From Paraburkholderia sp. Tr-20389 (lineage in GTDB: Bacteria; Pseudomonadota; Gammaproteobacteria; Burkholderiales; Burkholderiaceae), in assembly GCF_017104565.1 (NCBI RefSeq), contig NZ_JAAGPD010000016.1, positions 62,001-126,000 on the forward strand: 64,000 bases of DNA, given 5' to 3'. Of the stretch, positions 9,325 through 18,514 are shown one piece after another. The notes beneath the pieces are model-generated. The model ran no database searches, was not told the origin of the DNA, and saw only the letters and a list, made by a program, of their open reading frames with translations. How positions within the stretch are numbered: position 1 is the first letter of the stretch; every line of letters begins with the position of its first letter. A program made the translations under genes and the position numbers.

Positions 9325-9954
9325 ATGATCAATCTTCCGTTGCTCCTCGCCTTTATCGGCGCTGCCTCTGTCCTGACCGTCACACCTGGCGTAGATACGG
9401 CTATGGTCTTGCGGGCTGCGGCAGCAGATGGACGCCGTTCCGCGAGCATGGCGGCTATCGGCATAGCGCTTGGCTGTCTGATATGGGGGGCAGGGGTATC
9501 GCTTGGGCTTGGAACTCTGCTGCGCGCCTCCGAGATGGCCTACACGGTCGTCAAGTTCGCAGGTGCAGCGTACCTGCTCTGGTTGGGTGCCAAGCTGTTG
9601 CTAAGGCCGCGTGCCGCACTCAATTCAGACATAGCCCTGAAGTCGTCGCGGAACGGCGATGATGCGTTCTGGCGCGGCTTTCTGACTAATATGCTTAACC
9701 CGAAGGTGGGCGTGTTCTACGTCACTTTCCTGCCGCAGTTCATACCAGTGGGCAGCAACGCGGCCGCCTACGGCTTTCTTCTTGCCTGCGTGCATGTCGC
9801 TCTGACGCTCTTGTGGTTCAGCGCAGTAATAGCCGCTACAGGCCCGCTCAGCAAATTCCTCCGTATGCCTTCAGTCGTCAGGAGTCTGGATCGCCTGACC
9901 GGTGGGATTTTTGTTGCCTTCGGTGCGAAACTCGCGTTCTCATCCTCACACTGA
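9325..9954 (+). CDS. LysE/RhtB family amino acid exporter
   Basis: About 209 aa with the family N-terminus MINLPLLLAFIGAASVLTVTPGVD, the TPG turn after TM1, GAAYLLWLGAKLL in TM3 and FLTNMLNPKVGVFYVTFLPQF, the RhtB/LysE signature. Six membrane helices are visible. The frame extends upstream to ATG 9283, but 9325 gives the normal family N-terminus; neither has a clear ribosome site. It is the last gene of the probable LysR-controlled operon from 5422. Export of an amino acid or metabolite that builds up during catabolism is the likely role. Confidence 0.85.
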   Translation: MINLPLLLAFIGAASVLTVTPGVDTAMVLRAAAADGRRSASMAAIGIALGCLIWGAGVSLGLGTLLRASEMAYTVVKFAGAAYLLWLGAKLLLRPRAALNSDIALKSSRNGDDAFWRGFLTNMLNPKVGVFYVTFLPQFIPVGSNAAAYGFLLACVHVALTLLWFSAVIAATGPLSKFLRMPSVVRSLDRLTGGIFVAFGAKLAFSSSH

Positions 9955-10003
9955 GCCGCGAATGTAGGGATTCAAATCGTTCGAACGGTGCGCGAAGTGT
10001 CGC

Positions 10004-10252
10004 CTACTGGTTGCATTCGGAGATTATCTGTACCAGGTCTGCATACGCAGCCGGATCGGTCATCAACGAACTGAGTGGAATTCCCTGCGCTTGGGCATGA
10101 TCGCCGATACATGCCTGAAGGTTCGTTGAGGTGCTGTTCCTGGCGAGCGCGATCAATATAGCAAGACATCCGAAGCACAGAGACCAAACCACAACGGACG
10201 TTACTGTTCTGTGCTTCAGGCTGTTTGAGAAAATTCGAATCGTATTTTCCAT
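10004..10252 (-). CDS. Small predicted membrane protein, hypothetical
   Basis: An 82-aa frame, not recognised. Residues about 17-38 (VTSVVVWSLCFGCLAILIALA) form one hydrophobic segment, preceded by a basic stretch, so an N-in single-pass protein is plausible. The C-terminal half is polar with two cysteines. It is convergent with the LysE gene and divergent from the LysR gene at 10401. There is no family support; it could be spurious. Confidence 0.4.
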   Translation of the reverse strand: MENTIRIFSNSLKHRTVTSVVVWSLCFGCLAILIALARNSTSTNLQACIGDHAQAQGIPLSSLMTDPAAYADLVQIISECNQ

Positions 10253-10400
10253 TGACGGTCATTCAGACGGTAGATGAGAAGAGTCGATGGGCGACAACGC
10301 CATCGGAAGCGGACCCTCAGTCGGAGCGAAATTTATCGTTGATCCATCTATGTGTCCAATGCAAAATCTGCAAACGAATTCATGCAAAGAGAACATAGTT

Positions 10401-11288
10401 ATGCTCGATCTACGCGCGCTTGGTCTTTTCGCCTCGGTGGCCGAAACGAGGAACATGTCTCGTGCTGCTGAACTAAATCATCTCAGTCAGTCGGCCCTTT
10501 CCCGACAGATTCAAGCGCTGGAGGAGACGTTGTCGTTCCAGTTATTTGACAGGTCCGGAAAGCGTTTGCATCTCACTGCCGAAGGCGAGAGTCTGCTGCC
10601 GAAAGTCCAGGCGTTGCTGGCGCACGCTTCGGAGCTTTCCGAGCACATCGGCATGAGTGCGAAAGGGGAGGTGGGCCTTTTACGAATAGGCGCGACACCG
10701 CAGACAATCGAGTCGTTGCTTTCACGGGCGTTGGTATCGTTCCGAACCACGCGACCCTCGATTGACGTGCATCTCCAGGAAGGTTCAAATGCGGAGCTTC
10801 TTGAGGCAGTAGAACATGGAAAGCTCCACGTGGCCGTCGCGAACCTGCCGCAACACTGCAACCTCGAGGGTGAGGAACTCTTCAAATCCGCTGTCTGTGC
10901 CGTTTTTCGCAAGGAGCATGCGTTATCAGGCAAGAACAGGCTCGATGTGAAGGATTTGAGGCAAACTCCGGTGCTCGCCCTCAGAGAAGGCTTTACCACC
11001 CGGGCACTGTTTGACGGCGCGTGCGCGAGAGCACAGGTAAGGGCAAACATTGTGTTTGAGAGCACTAGCACGCATACGCTCTGTGCATTGGCTGCGGCAG
11101 GTCACGGAGTAGCGATCGTGTCCTCTGCGTACGAGTCGGCTCCTCGCGGCTGTGTAAGCGTCCCGGTCGTGGACCGGAACAGGTCGCTGGAGCAGCCAAT
11201 CTCCGTCGTCTGGAATCCCCGTGCTCATAAATCGAGTCTGATCTCGGCGTTTGTTGAGCACATGCACTGTGCGGTTCCTGCCAGCTAA
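10401..11288 (+). CDS. LysR-family transcriptional regulator
   Basis: A 295-aa LysR regulator. The chosen ATG 10401 is preceded by AAAGAGA and starts MLDLRALGLFASVAETRNMSRAAELNHLSQSALSRQIQALEE, the exact family beginning; the open frame extends further upstream but adds a non-homologous leader. The effector domain follows (LLRIGATPQTIESLLS onward). It is oriented towards the hydantoinase operon, 508 bp before it, in tandem rather than divergent, so it may regulate that operon or the small gene behind it. The effector is unknown. Confidence 0.88.
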   Translation: MLDLRALGLFASVAETRNMSRAAELNHLSQSALSRQIQALEETLSFQLFDRSGKRLHLTAEGESLLPKVQALLAHASELSEHIGMSAKGEVGLLRIGATPQTIESLLSRALVSFRTTRPSIDVHLQEGSNAELLEAVEHGKLHVAVANLPQHCNLEGEELFKSAVCAVFRKEHALSGKNRLDVKDLRQTPVLALREGFTTRALFDGACARAQVRANIVFESTSTHTLCALAAAGHGVAIVSSAYESAPRGCVSVPVVDRNRSLEQPISVVWNPRAHKSSLISAFVEHMHCAVPAS

Positions 11289-11711
11289 TGTGGCGGCCGC
11301 CGCGTGGGGGGATTCGCCTTACGAGGTGTTTAAGGCATCGCTCACATCGGTCGTCACCCGAAGAAGTATCTCCGTCGATCACTGATCGCGCGAACGGGCC
11401 ACGAAACGTCGACGGTCGTGATGCTTCAGTAGTGAAGCCGCGCTCCGGCCTGACCTGGCACGTCTAGTGTGCAGCACGCGCACTACGGATTCCGTTGGCA
11501 CCTCTTGCCCGGCACTTGCGCATTTTTCCAGACAATTCTCACCCTACGCCTCCCCGACTGGGGCGATCTTTTCGCGCGCCGTGCGCTTACGTGATCAACA
11601 AGTATCCGAAAACGTGCACGGTATGCACCTCAATGATGCGATGCAAAACATTGATTTGTTGGGGTTAACGATGTTGACAAGCATGTCGACTAGAAACGAA
11701 TATTAACGTCA

Positions 11712-11727
11712 TGAACAAACTTGTTCA
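11712..11727. promoter_or_regulatory. Perfect 7+2+7 inverted repeat (operator candidate)
   Basis: TGAACAA-AC-TTGTTCA, 70 bp before the hydantoinase start. It suits binding by a dimeric repressor; the GntR protein encoded at the end of the operon (21164) is the nearest candidate. Function is inferred. Confidence 0.5.
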
Positions 11728-11758
11728 GGCTTTTTTGACGCGTTAAATTGCCTCCGTG

Positions 11759-11768
11759 TTGTCAACAA
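11759..11768. promoter_or_regulatory. TTGT-CA-ACAA inverted repeat (operator candidate)
   Basis: Shares the TTGT/ACAA half-sites with the repeat at 11712-11727 and lies 29 bp before the hydantoinase start. The TTGT-N2-ACAA form is common among FCD-type GntR operators. Confidence 0.4.
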
Positions 11769-11796
11769 GACGTACCGGTACCCTTCGAGGATTCGC

Positions 11797-13239
11797 ATGA
11801 CTTCCGCATTCGATCTGGTGGTTCGTGATGCACAAGTAGCAACGGCGAGCGACACCTTTTCCTCCGACGTCGGCATCAAGGATGGTCGGATCGTTCAGTT
11901 GGGGCTGTCGCTGCCAGCCGGTGAAAGAGAAATCGACGCCGCGGGGCGAACAGTGACGCCGGGCGGGGTGGATGGGCACTGCCATCTCGACCAGGTCATT
12001 CCTCCGCCCACCAGGATGGCAGACGACTTCCTTTCGGGGACGCGATCGGCCGCGTGCGGCGGCACCACAACGGTGATCCCGTTTGCCGCCCAGCAAAAGG
12101 GCGAGTCGCTGCGGTCAGCGGTCGATGAGTATCACCGGCGAGCCTCCGGGCGGGCGAGCGTCGACTACGGCTTTCACCTGATCGTTACTGATCCAACGCC
12201 TGATGTCGTCAAAAGAGAGCTGCCGCAGTTGATCGCGGAGGGCTATACCTCGTTCAAGATCTACATGACATACGAAGACCTGCGTCTCAACGACAGGCAG
12301 ATCCTCGAAGTGTTGACGGCTGCGCGGAAGTACGGCGCGATGACGATGATTCACGCCGAGAATTCGGAATGTATCGGCTGGCTCACCCAGAACCTGCTCG
12401 ACGAGGGATTGGTCGCACCACGTTACCATGGTGCCTCGCGACCCATGCTCGTCGAACGCGAAGCGACCCATCGCGCCATCAGTCTTGCGGAACTCGTTGA
12501 CGTGCCAGTGCTCATCGTTCACGTTTCGGGCAGCGAGGCAGTTGAGCAGATTCAATGGGCGCGACACCGGGGCATCAATATCCTCGCGGAGACTTGTCCG
12601 CAGTATCTCTTCCTGACAGCAGAAGACCTGGGCATCGACGACACCTACGAAGGGGCCAAATGCGTCTGCAGTCCGCCACCGCGGAACGCCTCTAACCAGA
12701 AGGCAATCTGGAGAGGCCTCGTCGATGGGACGTTTACGATCGTTTCGTCCGACCATGCGCCATTTTCGTTTGATGACGAGCAAGGCAAGCATCCAAACGG
12801 CGAGAAAGTCGCGTTTCCCTATATTCCGAACGGCATCCCCGGCCTCGAGACCAGGCTTCCGCTGCTCTATACGGAGGGCGTGCTCGAAGGGCGGATTTCG
12901 CTAAACCGGTTCGTCGAACTCACATCGACGAATCCGGCAAAGATGTACGGCTTACATCCCCGAAAAGGAACGATCGCGATTGGCGCCGACGCTGATCTGG
13001 TTATCTGGGATCGTCGTGACCTGACGCTGACCAACGGAATGCTTCATCACGCGGTGGACTACACGCCTTATGAGGGGAGAAGGCTCGGCGCATGGCCTGG
13101 CTGCACGATCTCGCGCGGCGAAGTCGTGTGGGACGGTCAACACTTCACAGGAACCGCAGGAACGGGTCAGTTTCTGAAACGGGGACTGCCTTCGATCACG
13201 CGGCAAGCCGCCCGCGATTTTGATCCAAACAATAAGTAG
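11797..13239 (+). CDS. D-hydantoinase / dihydropyrimidinase family cyclic amidohydrolase
   Basis: A 480-aa member of the cyclic amidohydrolases. The binuclear metal site is complete: GGVDGHCHLDQ (H61, H63), FKIYMTYED with the lysine expected to be carboxylated (K154), MIHAEN (H186), LIVHVSG, and SSDHAPFSF with the final aspartate. The reaction is hydrolytic opening of a hydantoin or dihydropyrimidine ring to an N-carbamoyl amino acid in the cytosol. It heads an operon with a peptide-type ABC importer, an epimerase, an SDR and a PuuE-like protein, so the imported compound is probably a cyclic amide or a modified amino acid. The substrate is not determined by sequence. Confidence 0.9.
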   Translation: MTSAFDLVVRDAQVATASDTFSSDVGIKDGRIVQLGLSLPAGEREIDAAGRTVTPGGVDGHCHLDQVIPPPTRMADDFLSGTRSAACGGTTTVIPFAAQQKGESLRSAVDEYHRRASGRASVDYGFHLIVTDPTPDVVKRELPQLIAEGYTSFKIYMTYEDLRLNDRQILEVLTAARKYGAMTMIHAENSECIGWLTQNLLDEGLVAPRYHGASRPMLVEREATHRAISLAELVDVPVLIVHVSGSEAVEQIQWARHRGINILAETCPQYLFLTAEDLGIDDTYEGAKCVCSPPPRNASNQKAIWRGLVDGTFTIVSSDHAPFSFDDEQGKHPNGEKVAFPYIPNGIPGLETRLPLLYTEGVLEGRISLNRFVELTSTNPAKMYGLHPRKGTIAIGADADLVIWDRRDLTLTNGMLHHAVDYTPYEGRRLGAWPGCTISRGEVVWDGQHFTGTAGTGQFLKRGLPSITRQAARDFDPNNK

Positions 13240-13287
13240 TACGTAATCATAGTGAAAGAAAACCAGTCAATGAACGAGGTTACCATG

Positions 13288-14913
13288 CCAAGAATCGACG
13301 CTGTGCCTGCTCCCGTGAAGCGGCTGCGCATATCCGACGCTGCCGTGTGTGGGGCGGTTCTACTTTCCCTCATGGGCGGCAGTGTGCCGGCTATGGCACA
13401 GAACAACAATTCGGTGTTGCTGGTTGCGGGCCCCCGTACACCAGAGTCGCTGGACCAGGAGTATCCGCCCACCGAGGCAAGTCACGAAGCTCGGAGGAAC
13501 ATCTACGAGCGCCTCCTGACCTATGAAATGAAGTCAGGCGAGGGCGGCGTCATGGTTGAAGATTTCAGCAAACTCAAGGGCGCCTTGGCAGAGTCGTGGC
13601 AGACGTCGCCGGACAAGACCTCGATCACATTTCATCTGCGCAAAGGCGTGAAAAGCTATGTCGGCGACACACTGACTGCAGATGATCTGATGTGGACGTT
13701 CGAGCGTGGTTGGAACATGAAGGCGAACTTCCATTGGTACATGACACAGGTTCTGAAAATCCAGGACTTCAAGACCGCGTTCACGAAGGTCGACGACCAG
13801 ACGGTGAAGGTAACACTTCCGAAGCCGTCTCCGCTGATCGAGAGGATCTGGGTCAACAACGATTTGGGCATCATCGACGCAGTCGAAGCAAAGAAGCACG
13901 CTACAACGGAGGACCCATGGGCGGCCCGTTGGCTGTCGAACCACTCCGCTTCGTATGCCCCATACCAAGTCACCAAGTATTCGCCGGGACAGGAGGTGGT
14001 CTATGAAGCGAACAAAAATTACTACCGTGGTGTGCCGAAGCTCACTCGCATTATTTTTCGAGAGATGCCAACTTCCGCGAACCGGCTGGCGGCGCTGCAG
14101 GCCGGAGCGGTTGACGTCGCGGAATGGCTGCCTGCGCGCGAACTGAACACACTGTCCAGTATCCCGACCGTGAAGGTGTGGAAAGTCTACGGGAACTACG
14201 TTCAGCGTGTCGAAATGAATAACAACACGCCGCCTTTCAACAACGAGAAGGTTCGTCAGGCGCTGAACTACGCGGTCCCGCGGGATGACATTCTCAAAGC
14301 GGTGTTTTACGGAACCGCTCGGCCAACCAAGAGCCCGATCTCCGAGATCTATCCTGCCTTCACAGACAAATATTTTGATTACTCGTACAACCTGGAGAAA
14401 GCCAAGTCACTCCTCAAGGAGGCAGGTTTCGAAAAGGGCTTCAAGACCCAGCTCGGATACCCGACAGGGGATCAGACCGAGGAGGAACTGGCAATCATCC
14501 TGAAGACCGCTTTTTCAAAGATCGGTGTTGACGTTGAGTTGCAGAAGTTGCCGGCGTCTACGCTAGTCGAGCGGTATTCGAAGGGGACGATGCCGATGTA
14601 CTTCTTCCGGGACATGGCCATCGTCCCGGACGCAGGTTATGTGGCTAACCTCTGGCTCAACAGCGCTTCCCTGATCAACTATTCGCACTATAAGAACGAA
14701 GAAGTCGATCGACTGATCAACGACAGTCTTTCTTCTACCGACGAATCCAAGCGCAAAACGCAGATGGAGCGCGTGCAGCAACTCGTGATGCAACAGGCCC
14801 CCTGGATTTTCCTGATTAACCCGGGGTATCAGCTCGCGACGCGAACCAACGTCAAGGGCTATAGCTGGAACACAACGAACGGAAACACCTGGTACGACTT
14901 CTCCAAAAACTGA
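13288..14913 (+). CDS. ABC transporter periplasmic substrate-binding protein, family 5 (DppA/OppA-like)
   Basis: A protein of about 541 aa of the peptide/opine/nickel-binding family. An N-terminal signal peptide is clear (basic KRLR, hydrophobic AAVCGAVLLSLMGG, cleavage near PAMA-Q). Family landmarks include WTFERGWN, NNNTPPFNNEKVRQALNYAV and a late ILKTAFSKIGVDVEL lobe. Frames starting GTG 13252 or ATG 13270 are possible; 13288 has GAGG at good spacing. It binds substrate in the periplasm for the permeases directly downstream. By context the ligand is probably a hydantoin-type or N-carbamoyl compound, or a small peptide. Confidence 0.88.
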   Translation, partial: PRIDAVPAPVKRLRISDAAVCGAVLLSLMGGSVPAMAQNNNSVLLVAGPRTPESLDQEYPPTEASHEARRNIYERLLTYEMKSGEGGVMVEDFSKLKGALAESWQTSPDKTSITFHLRKGVKSYVGDTLTADDLMWTFERGWNMKANFHWYMTQVLKIQDFKTAFTKVDDQTVKVTLPKPSPLIERIWVNNDLGIIDAVEAKKHATTEDPWAARWLSNHSASYAPYQVTKYSPGQEVVYEANKNYYRGVPKLTRIIFREMPTSANRLAALQAGAVDVAEWLPARELNTLSSIPTVKVWKVYGNYVQRVEMNNNTPPFNNEKVRQALNYAVPRDDILKAVFYGTARPTKSPISEIYPAFTDKYFDYSYNLEKAKSLLKEAGFEKGFKTQLGYPTGDQTEEELAIILKTAFSKIGVDVELQKLPASTLVERYSKGTMPMYFFRDMAIVPDAGYVANLWLNSASLINYSHYKNEEVDRLINDSLSSTDESKRKTQMERVQQLVMQQAPWIFLINPGYQLATRTNVKGYSWNTTNGNTWYDFSKN

Positions 14914-14964
14914 CGGTGGGGTCGTCCCTGACGACCCTGTGGTCCTGGATCTGCTTGTGAGGTC

Positions 14965-16008
14965 ATGATGGCTTTACTTTCTTTCTGGCGATCGTTTCCG
15001 CGATCGTTCCGTATCGTACTCGCGCGACTCGGCATGCTCGTGCCGCAGATGTTCGGTGTCATGTTCGCGACGTTTCTTCTGGTGCGAATGCTTCCTGGCG
15101 ACCCCGCATTGCTGATGCTGGGCAACATGGCCACGCCTGAGGCGATAGCAGCACTTCGGGAAAAGCTCAATCTGAATGGTTCGATCTGGTCGCAGTTCGG
15201 CGCATACCTCAAGGCACTGGTGCAAGGTGATCTCGGCACATCGATGTTCACTTCGAACCCGGTGACGGTTGATCTGCTTCAACGCGTACCCGCCACGCTC
15301 GAACTGATCGTGTACTCGATGCTGCTTACGATTCTCATGGGCGTCGGACTCGCCGTCATTTCTGTCGTGAAGAAAGGGGGGGCGATTGACAGGATCGGAC
15401 GAATGTACGGGCTCGCGGCGGGTGCGATCCCTGATTTCTGGGTCGGCCTTTTGCTGATCTACACGCTGTTCCATCTGGCGGGTATTGCCCCCGCGCCGTT
15501 CGGACGGATCGACTCGTTCATCAATCCGCCGCCGATGATCACTGGGTTCTACACGATTGACAGCGTCTTGACAGGTGATTGGTCGGCCTTCCGATCTTCG
15601 GTATCGCATCTGTTCCTTCCGGTTCTGACCTTGAGCATCGTCAATGCCGGTGGTCTGATGAAGCTTAGCCAGTCCGTATTCGGAGAGATTTACAAGAGTG
15701 AATTCATTCGCCATGCGCGGGCATCCGGGCTGTCGGAGAAGAAAATCGGCCTGAGCGCGCTCCGAAACAGCCTTCCACCGATCATCACAATGATTGGCTT
15801 CCTGTTCGGCTTTCTTCTCGGCGCCGCCGTTCTCGTTGAAACGATTTTTGCGTGGGGTGGACTCGGCCAGTACGCCGTTCAAGCAGTCGTCAACAGCGAC
15901 TACCCGGCCCTGCAGGGGTTCGTGCTGGTCGCGGCGGGCTTCATTTTGCTCGTGTACACCGCCGTGGACGTGTTCTATGGCCTGGCAGATCCGAGGATCG
16001 AGATATGA
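14965..16008 (+). CDS. ABC transporter permease (DppB-like)
   Basis: A 347-aa inner-membrane permease. A hydrophobic N-terminal helix is followed by RMLPGDPALLML, typical of DppB, and the EAA coupling-helix motif appears as EFIRHARASGLSEKKIGLSALRNSLPP. About six helices are present. TGAGGT precedes the ATG pair at 14965/14968. The stop overlaps the next permease start by 4 bp (ATGA). It pairs with the following DppC-like protein to form the membrane channel. Confidence 0.92.
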   Translation: MMALLSFWRSFPRSFRIVLARLGMLVPQMFGVMFATFLLVRMLPGDPALLMLGNMATPEAIAALREKLNLNGSIWSQFGAYLKALVQGDLGTSMFTSNPVTVDLLQRVPATLELIVYSMLLTILMGVGLAVISVVKKGGAIDRIGRMYGLAAGAIPDFWVGLLLIYTLFHLAGIAPAPFGRIDSFINPPPMITGFYTIDSVLTGDWSAFRSSVSHLFLPVLTLSIVNAGGLMKLSQSVFGEIYKSEFIRHARASGLSEKKIGLSALRNSLPPIITMIGFLFGFLLGAAVLVETIFAWGGLGQYAVQAVVNSDYPALQGFVLVAAGFILLVYTAVDVFYGLADPRIEI

Positions 16009-16850
16009 AAGCTATTAACCTCCTCTGCGGAAGAAGGCCGAATATCGCTTTGCTGTTCGGTTGCTTCCTGCTTACCTTGCAGATCGTACTGATCGTGTTC
16101 GCGCCGCTACTGGCACCGTACTCCCCGGTCGATGCCGATCCGCTTAATGTGCTCAAGGCGCCGTCGTGGAGCCACTGGTTCGGTACCGATGTTTCCGGCA
16201 TGGATATCCTGTCGCGCATCATCTACGCAACTCGCATCAATCTACTGATCAGCGTTACTGCCGTCGCGGGCGCCTTCGTGGTCGGCGTCCCCGTTGGTCT
16301 GTTCATCGGCTTCTACAAAAACGCCGTCAGTACCCTCGTGATGCGTGTATTCGACTTTATTCAGTCGTTTCCGGTGTTTGTGCTCGGCATGGCGCTCGTA
16401 TCCGTGATGGGGCAGGAAATCTGGAACGTCGCGATTGTGCTCGCGGTTCTGTTTGTGCCGATGTTTGCGCGTCTGATTCGTGCCGAGGTGCTATCGCTGC
16501 GCGACAGGCCGTTCATCAGTGCGGCGCGGTGCAGCGGCGCAACGAACGGCACGATTATGTTCCGGCATATCCTTCCAAACGCCATCACGCCCGCGATCGT
16601 GCAGATATCCATCAGCATCGGCATGGCAATTTTGCTGACAGCGGGTTTGTCGTTTGTCGGTGCGGGCGTGCGTATGCCCACCCCAGAGTGGGGATTGATG
16701 GTCGCGAACGGTGCGCAGCAGATGATTCTGGGGGTGTGGTGGGCTGCACTTTTCCCGGGTCTCGCCATTGTGGTCTCTGTATTGACCTTCGCCATACTGG
16801 GTGACGCGTTGAAACGTCTTGCCGAGCCTGCGTCAAGGAGCGGAAATTGA
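16005..16850 (+). CDS. ABC transporter permease (DppC-like)
   Basis: A 281-aa permease beginning at the ATGA overlap with the previous gene. The N-terminal FAPLLAPYSPVDADP and HWFGTDVSGMDILSRI segments are hallmark DppC motifs. The coupling loop is FISAARCSGATNGTIMFRHILPN. Helices follow to the C-terminus. Its own stop overlaps the TTG start of the ATPase gene, so all import genes are translationally coupled. Confidence 0.92.
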   Translation: MKAINLLCGRRPNIALLFGCFLLTLQIVLIVFAPLLAPYSPVDADPLNVLKAPSWSHWFGTDVSGMDILSRIIYATRINLLISVTAVAGAFVVGVPVGLFIGFYKNAVSTLVMRVFDFIQSFPVFVLGMALVSVMGQEIWNVAIVLAVLFVPMFARLIRAEVLSLRDRPFISAARCSGATNGTIMFRHILPNAITPAIVQISISIGMAILLTAGLSFVGAGVRMPTPEWGLMVANGAQQMILGVWWAALFPGLAIVVSVLTFAILGDALKRLAEPASRSGN

Positions 16851-18514
16851 ACACACAGACAGATTCGTTGCTGCTGGAAGTCGAGAAGCTCTCCGTGAGC
16901 TTTGAGCAGACTCCTGAGACCAAGGTTCTTGACGACGTCAGTTTCTCCCTTGGGAGAGGAGAGATTGTCGGTATCGTCGGCGAAACCGGAGCGGGAAAAT
17001 CAGTGCTGGCACGCGCCATCATCGACATGCTCCCGCACGGCGGGCATGTCGAGGGTGGTGTGATCCGCATGCTGGGGCGTGACATTCTGAAGCTCAACGA
17101 GCATGACCGACGCCGTTATCGAGGCGGAGACGTGGCCCTGATTGGCACCAATGCAAAGCTCCTGCTCGATCCCGTTGAAACAGTTGGCGCGCAGGTGGTC
17201 CGCGTACTGCGGGACCATAAGCGGATCAGCAAAAAGGAGGCGTGGAAGGAGGCAATTGAAATCTTCCGCCAGGTCGGTATCGTGAATCCCGAGGCACGGG
17301 CCCATGCATACCCGCACGAAATGTCGGGCGGCATGGCACAGCGCGTCGTGATAGCGATGGCTCTGATCGCACAGCCCAAGGTCCTGCTCGCCGACGATGC
17401 CACGCTCGGTCTGGACGCCACCATCCAGCTACAGGTCCTCGACTTGATGGTTCAGAAGGGCAAAGACCTCGGGCTGGGTGTACTCCTGATTACCCACGAC
17501 CTGGGTATCGTCGCGAACTATTGCGACCGGGTAGCGATCATGAAGGGCGGCAAACTCATCGAGCTCGCGCAGGTTGACGAATTCATCAAGGCGCCCGGTC
17601 GCGAATACAGCCGCGAGTTGCTTGATGCAGCAAAAGTCCGGCCCTCCATAATCCGCCTGGACGCCGCGCCTGGTACACGGACCAGCGAGGACAAGGTCGC
17701 GCTGCTTGAAGTGAAGAATCTCGTAAAGACCTTCAAGTCGGATCGCACGCATAGCGTCGTCAGAGCCATTGACGATGTGTCGTTCTCCATCGCGAAAGGA
17801 GAGACGTTGGCGCTGGTAGGCGAAAGCGGATCGGGAAAGACAACAACCGGGCAATGCCTCTTGCGCCTGCTTGATTCCGACTCAGGCACGATCAGATTCG
17901 ACGGGGAGTGCACCCGGGAGATGAGCGACCGCGAGTTCCGAGGTGTTCGTCGAAAGATGCAGATGGTTTTCCAGGAACCGTATGTCTCGCTGAACCCTCG
18001 ATGGAAGACGTGTGATCTCATAGCGGAGCCCTTTGGATTGTTGCCGAGGATGACACGGGCAGATCGCCAAAAGCGCATTCAGGAGCTGCTGCAGCTGGTC
18101 GGCGTTTCGACCCGCCGAATTGAGTGCTATCCCCATGAACTGACAGCGGGGGAGCAGAAACGGATCGGCATCGCGCGGGCGTTGGCTGCGAAGCCAGACT
18201 TCGTGGTTTTCGACGAGTGCACGACCGCGCTGGACATTCGCGTACGGGCGCAGATCATCGACCTGGTTCGAAACCTTCAGGCGGAAATGGGTCTCTCCGC
18301 GCTGTTCATCACGCATGACCTGAATTCCGTCCGATCCCTTGCGCATTACGTGGCTGTCATGCAACACGGGAAGATTGTTGAGACGGGCGAAACTGAATCG
18401 ATATTCGCTAGTCCGGTACAGGAGTACACCCGGAAGCTGCTGCGTGCGGAGCTTCCCATCGAATGCGAGGCACGTGCTCATCATCATCTTGATGTCGTCG
18501 GGGTCAAACAATGA
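16847..18514 (+). CDS. Fused double ABC ATPase (DppD-DppF type)
   Basis: A 555-aa protein with two nucleotide-binding domains, a known fusion of DppD- and DppF-like subunits. TTG 16847 is chosen because AAGGAG lies just ahead and the TTGA overlaps the permease stop. Domain 1: Walker A GETGAGKS (45-52), signature MSGGM (159-163), Walker B VLLADD with Asp184 where glutamate is usual, and no Q-loop glutamine (LIGTNAK at about 98-104). Domain 2: Walker A GESGSGKT (325-332), Q376 in VFQEP, Walker B FDE (E457), but a degenerate signature LTAGE (432-436). One composite site therefore looks consensus and the other degenerate. It powers the importer from the cytosolic side. Confidence 0.9.
   Translation: MNTQTDSLLLEVEKLSVSFEQTPETKVLDDVSFSLGRGEIVGIVGETGAGKSVLARAIIDMLPHGGHVEGGVIRMLGRDILKLNEHDRRRYRGGDVALIGTNAKLLLDPVETVGAQVVRVLRDHKRISKKEAWKEAIEIFRQVGIVNPEARAHAYPHEMSGGMAQRVVIAMALIAQPKVLLADDATLGLDATIQLQVLDLMVQKGKDLGLGVLLITHDLGIVANYCDRVAIMKGGKLIELAQVDEFIKAPGREYSRELLDAAKVRPSIIRLDAAPGTRTSEDKVALLEVKNLVKTFKSDRTHSVVRAIDDVSFSIAKGETLALVGESGSGKTTTGQCLLRLLDSDSGTIRFDGECTREMSDREFRGVRRKMQMVFQEPYVSLNPRWKTCDLIAEPFGLLPRMTRADRQKRIQELLQLVGVSTRRIECYPHELTAGEQKRIGIARALAAKPDFVVFDECTTALDIRVRAQIIDLVRNLQAEMGLSALFITHDLNSVRSLAHYVAVMQHGKIVETGETESIFASPVQEYTRKLLRAELPIECEARAHHHLDVVGVKQ

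Larger units (their letters stand above)
11289..11796. other. Regulatory intergenic region ahead of the hydantoinase operon
   Basis: 508 bp without a supported gene. It contains two operator-like inverted repeats (11712-11727 and 11759-11768) and a TTGACA at 11674-11679, a possible -35 box with only a weak -10 match about 18 bp later. Confidence 0.5.

Noticed and set aside
11467-11706. 79-codon plus-strand frame ahead of the hydantoinase
   Set aside because: No ribosome site, no family features, and it covers the promoter/operator region.
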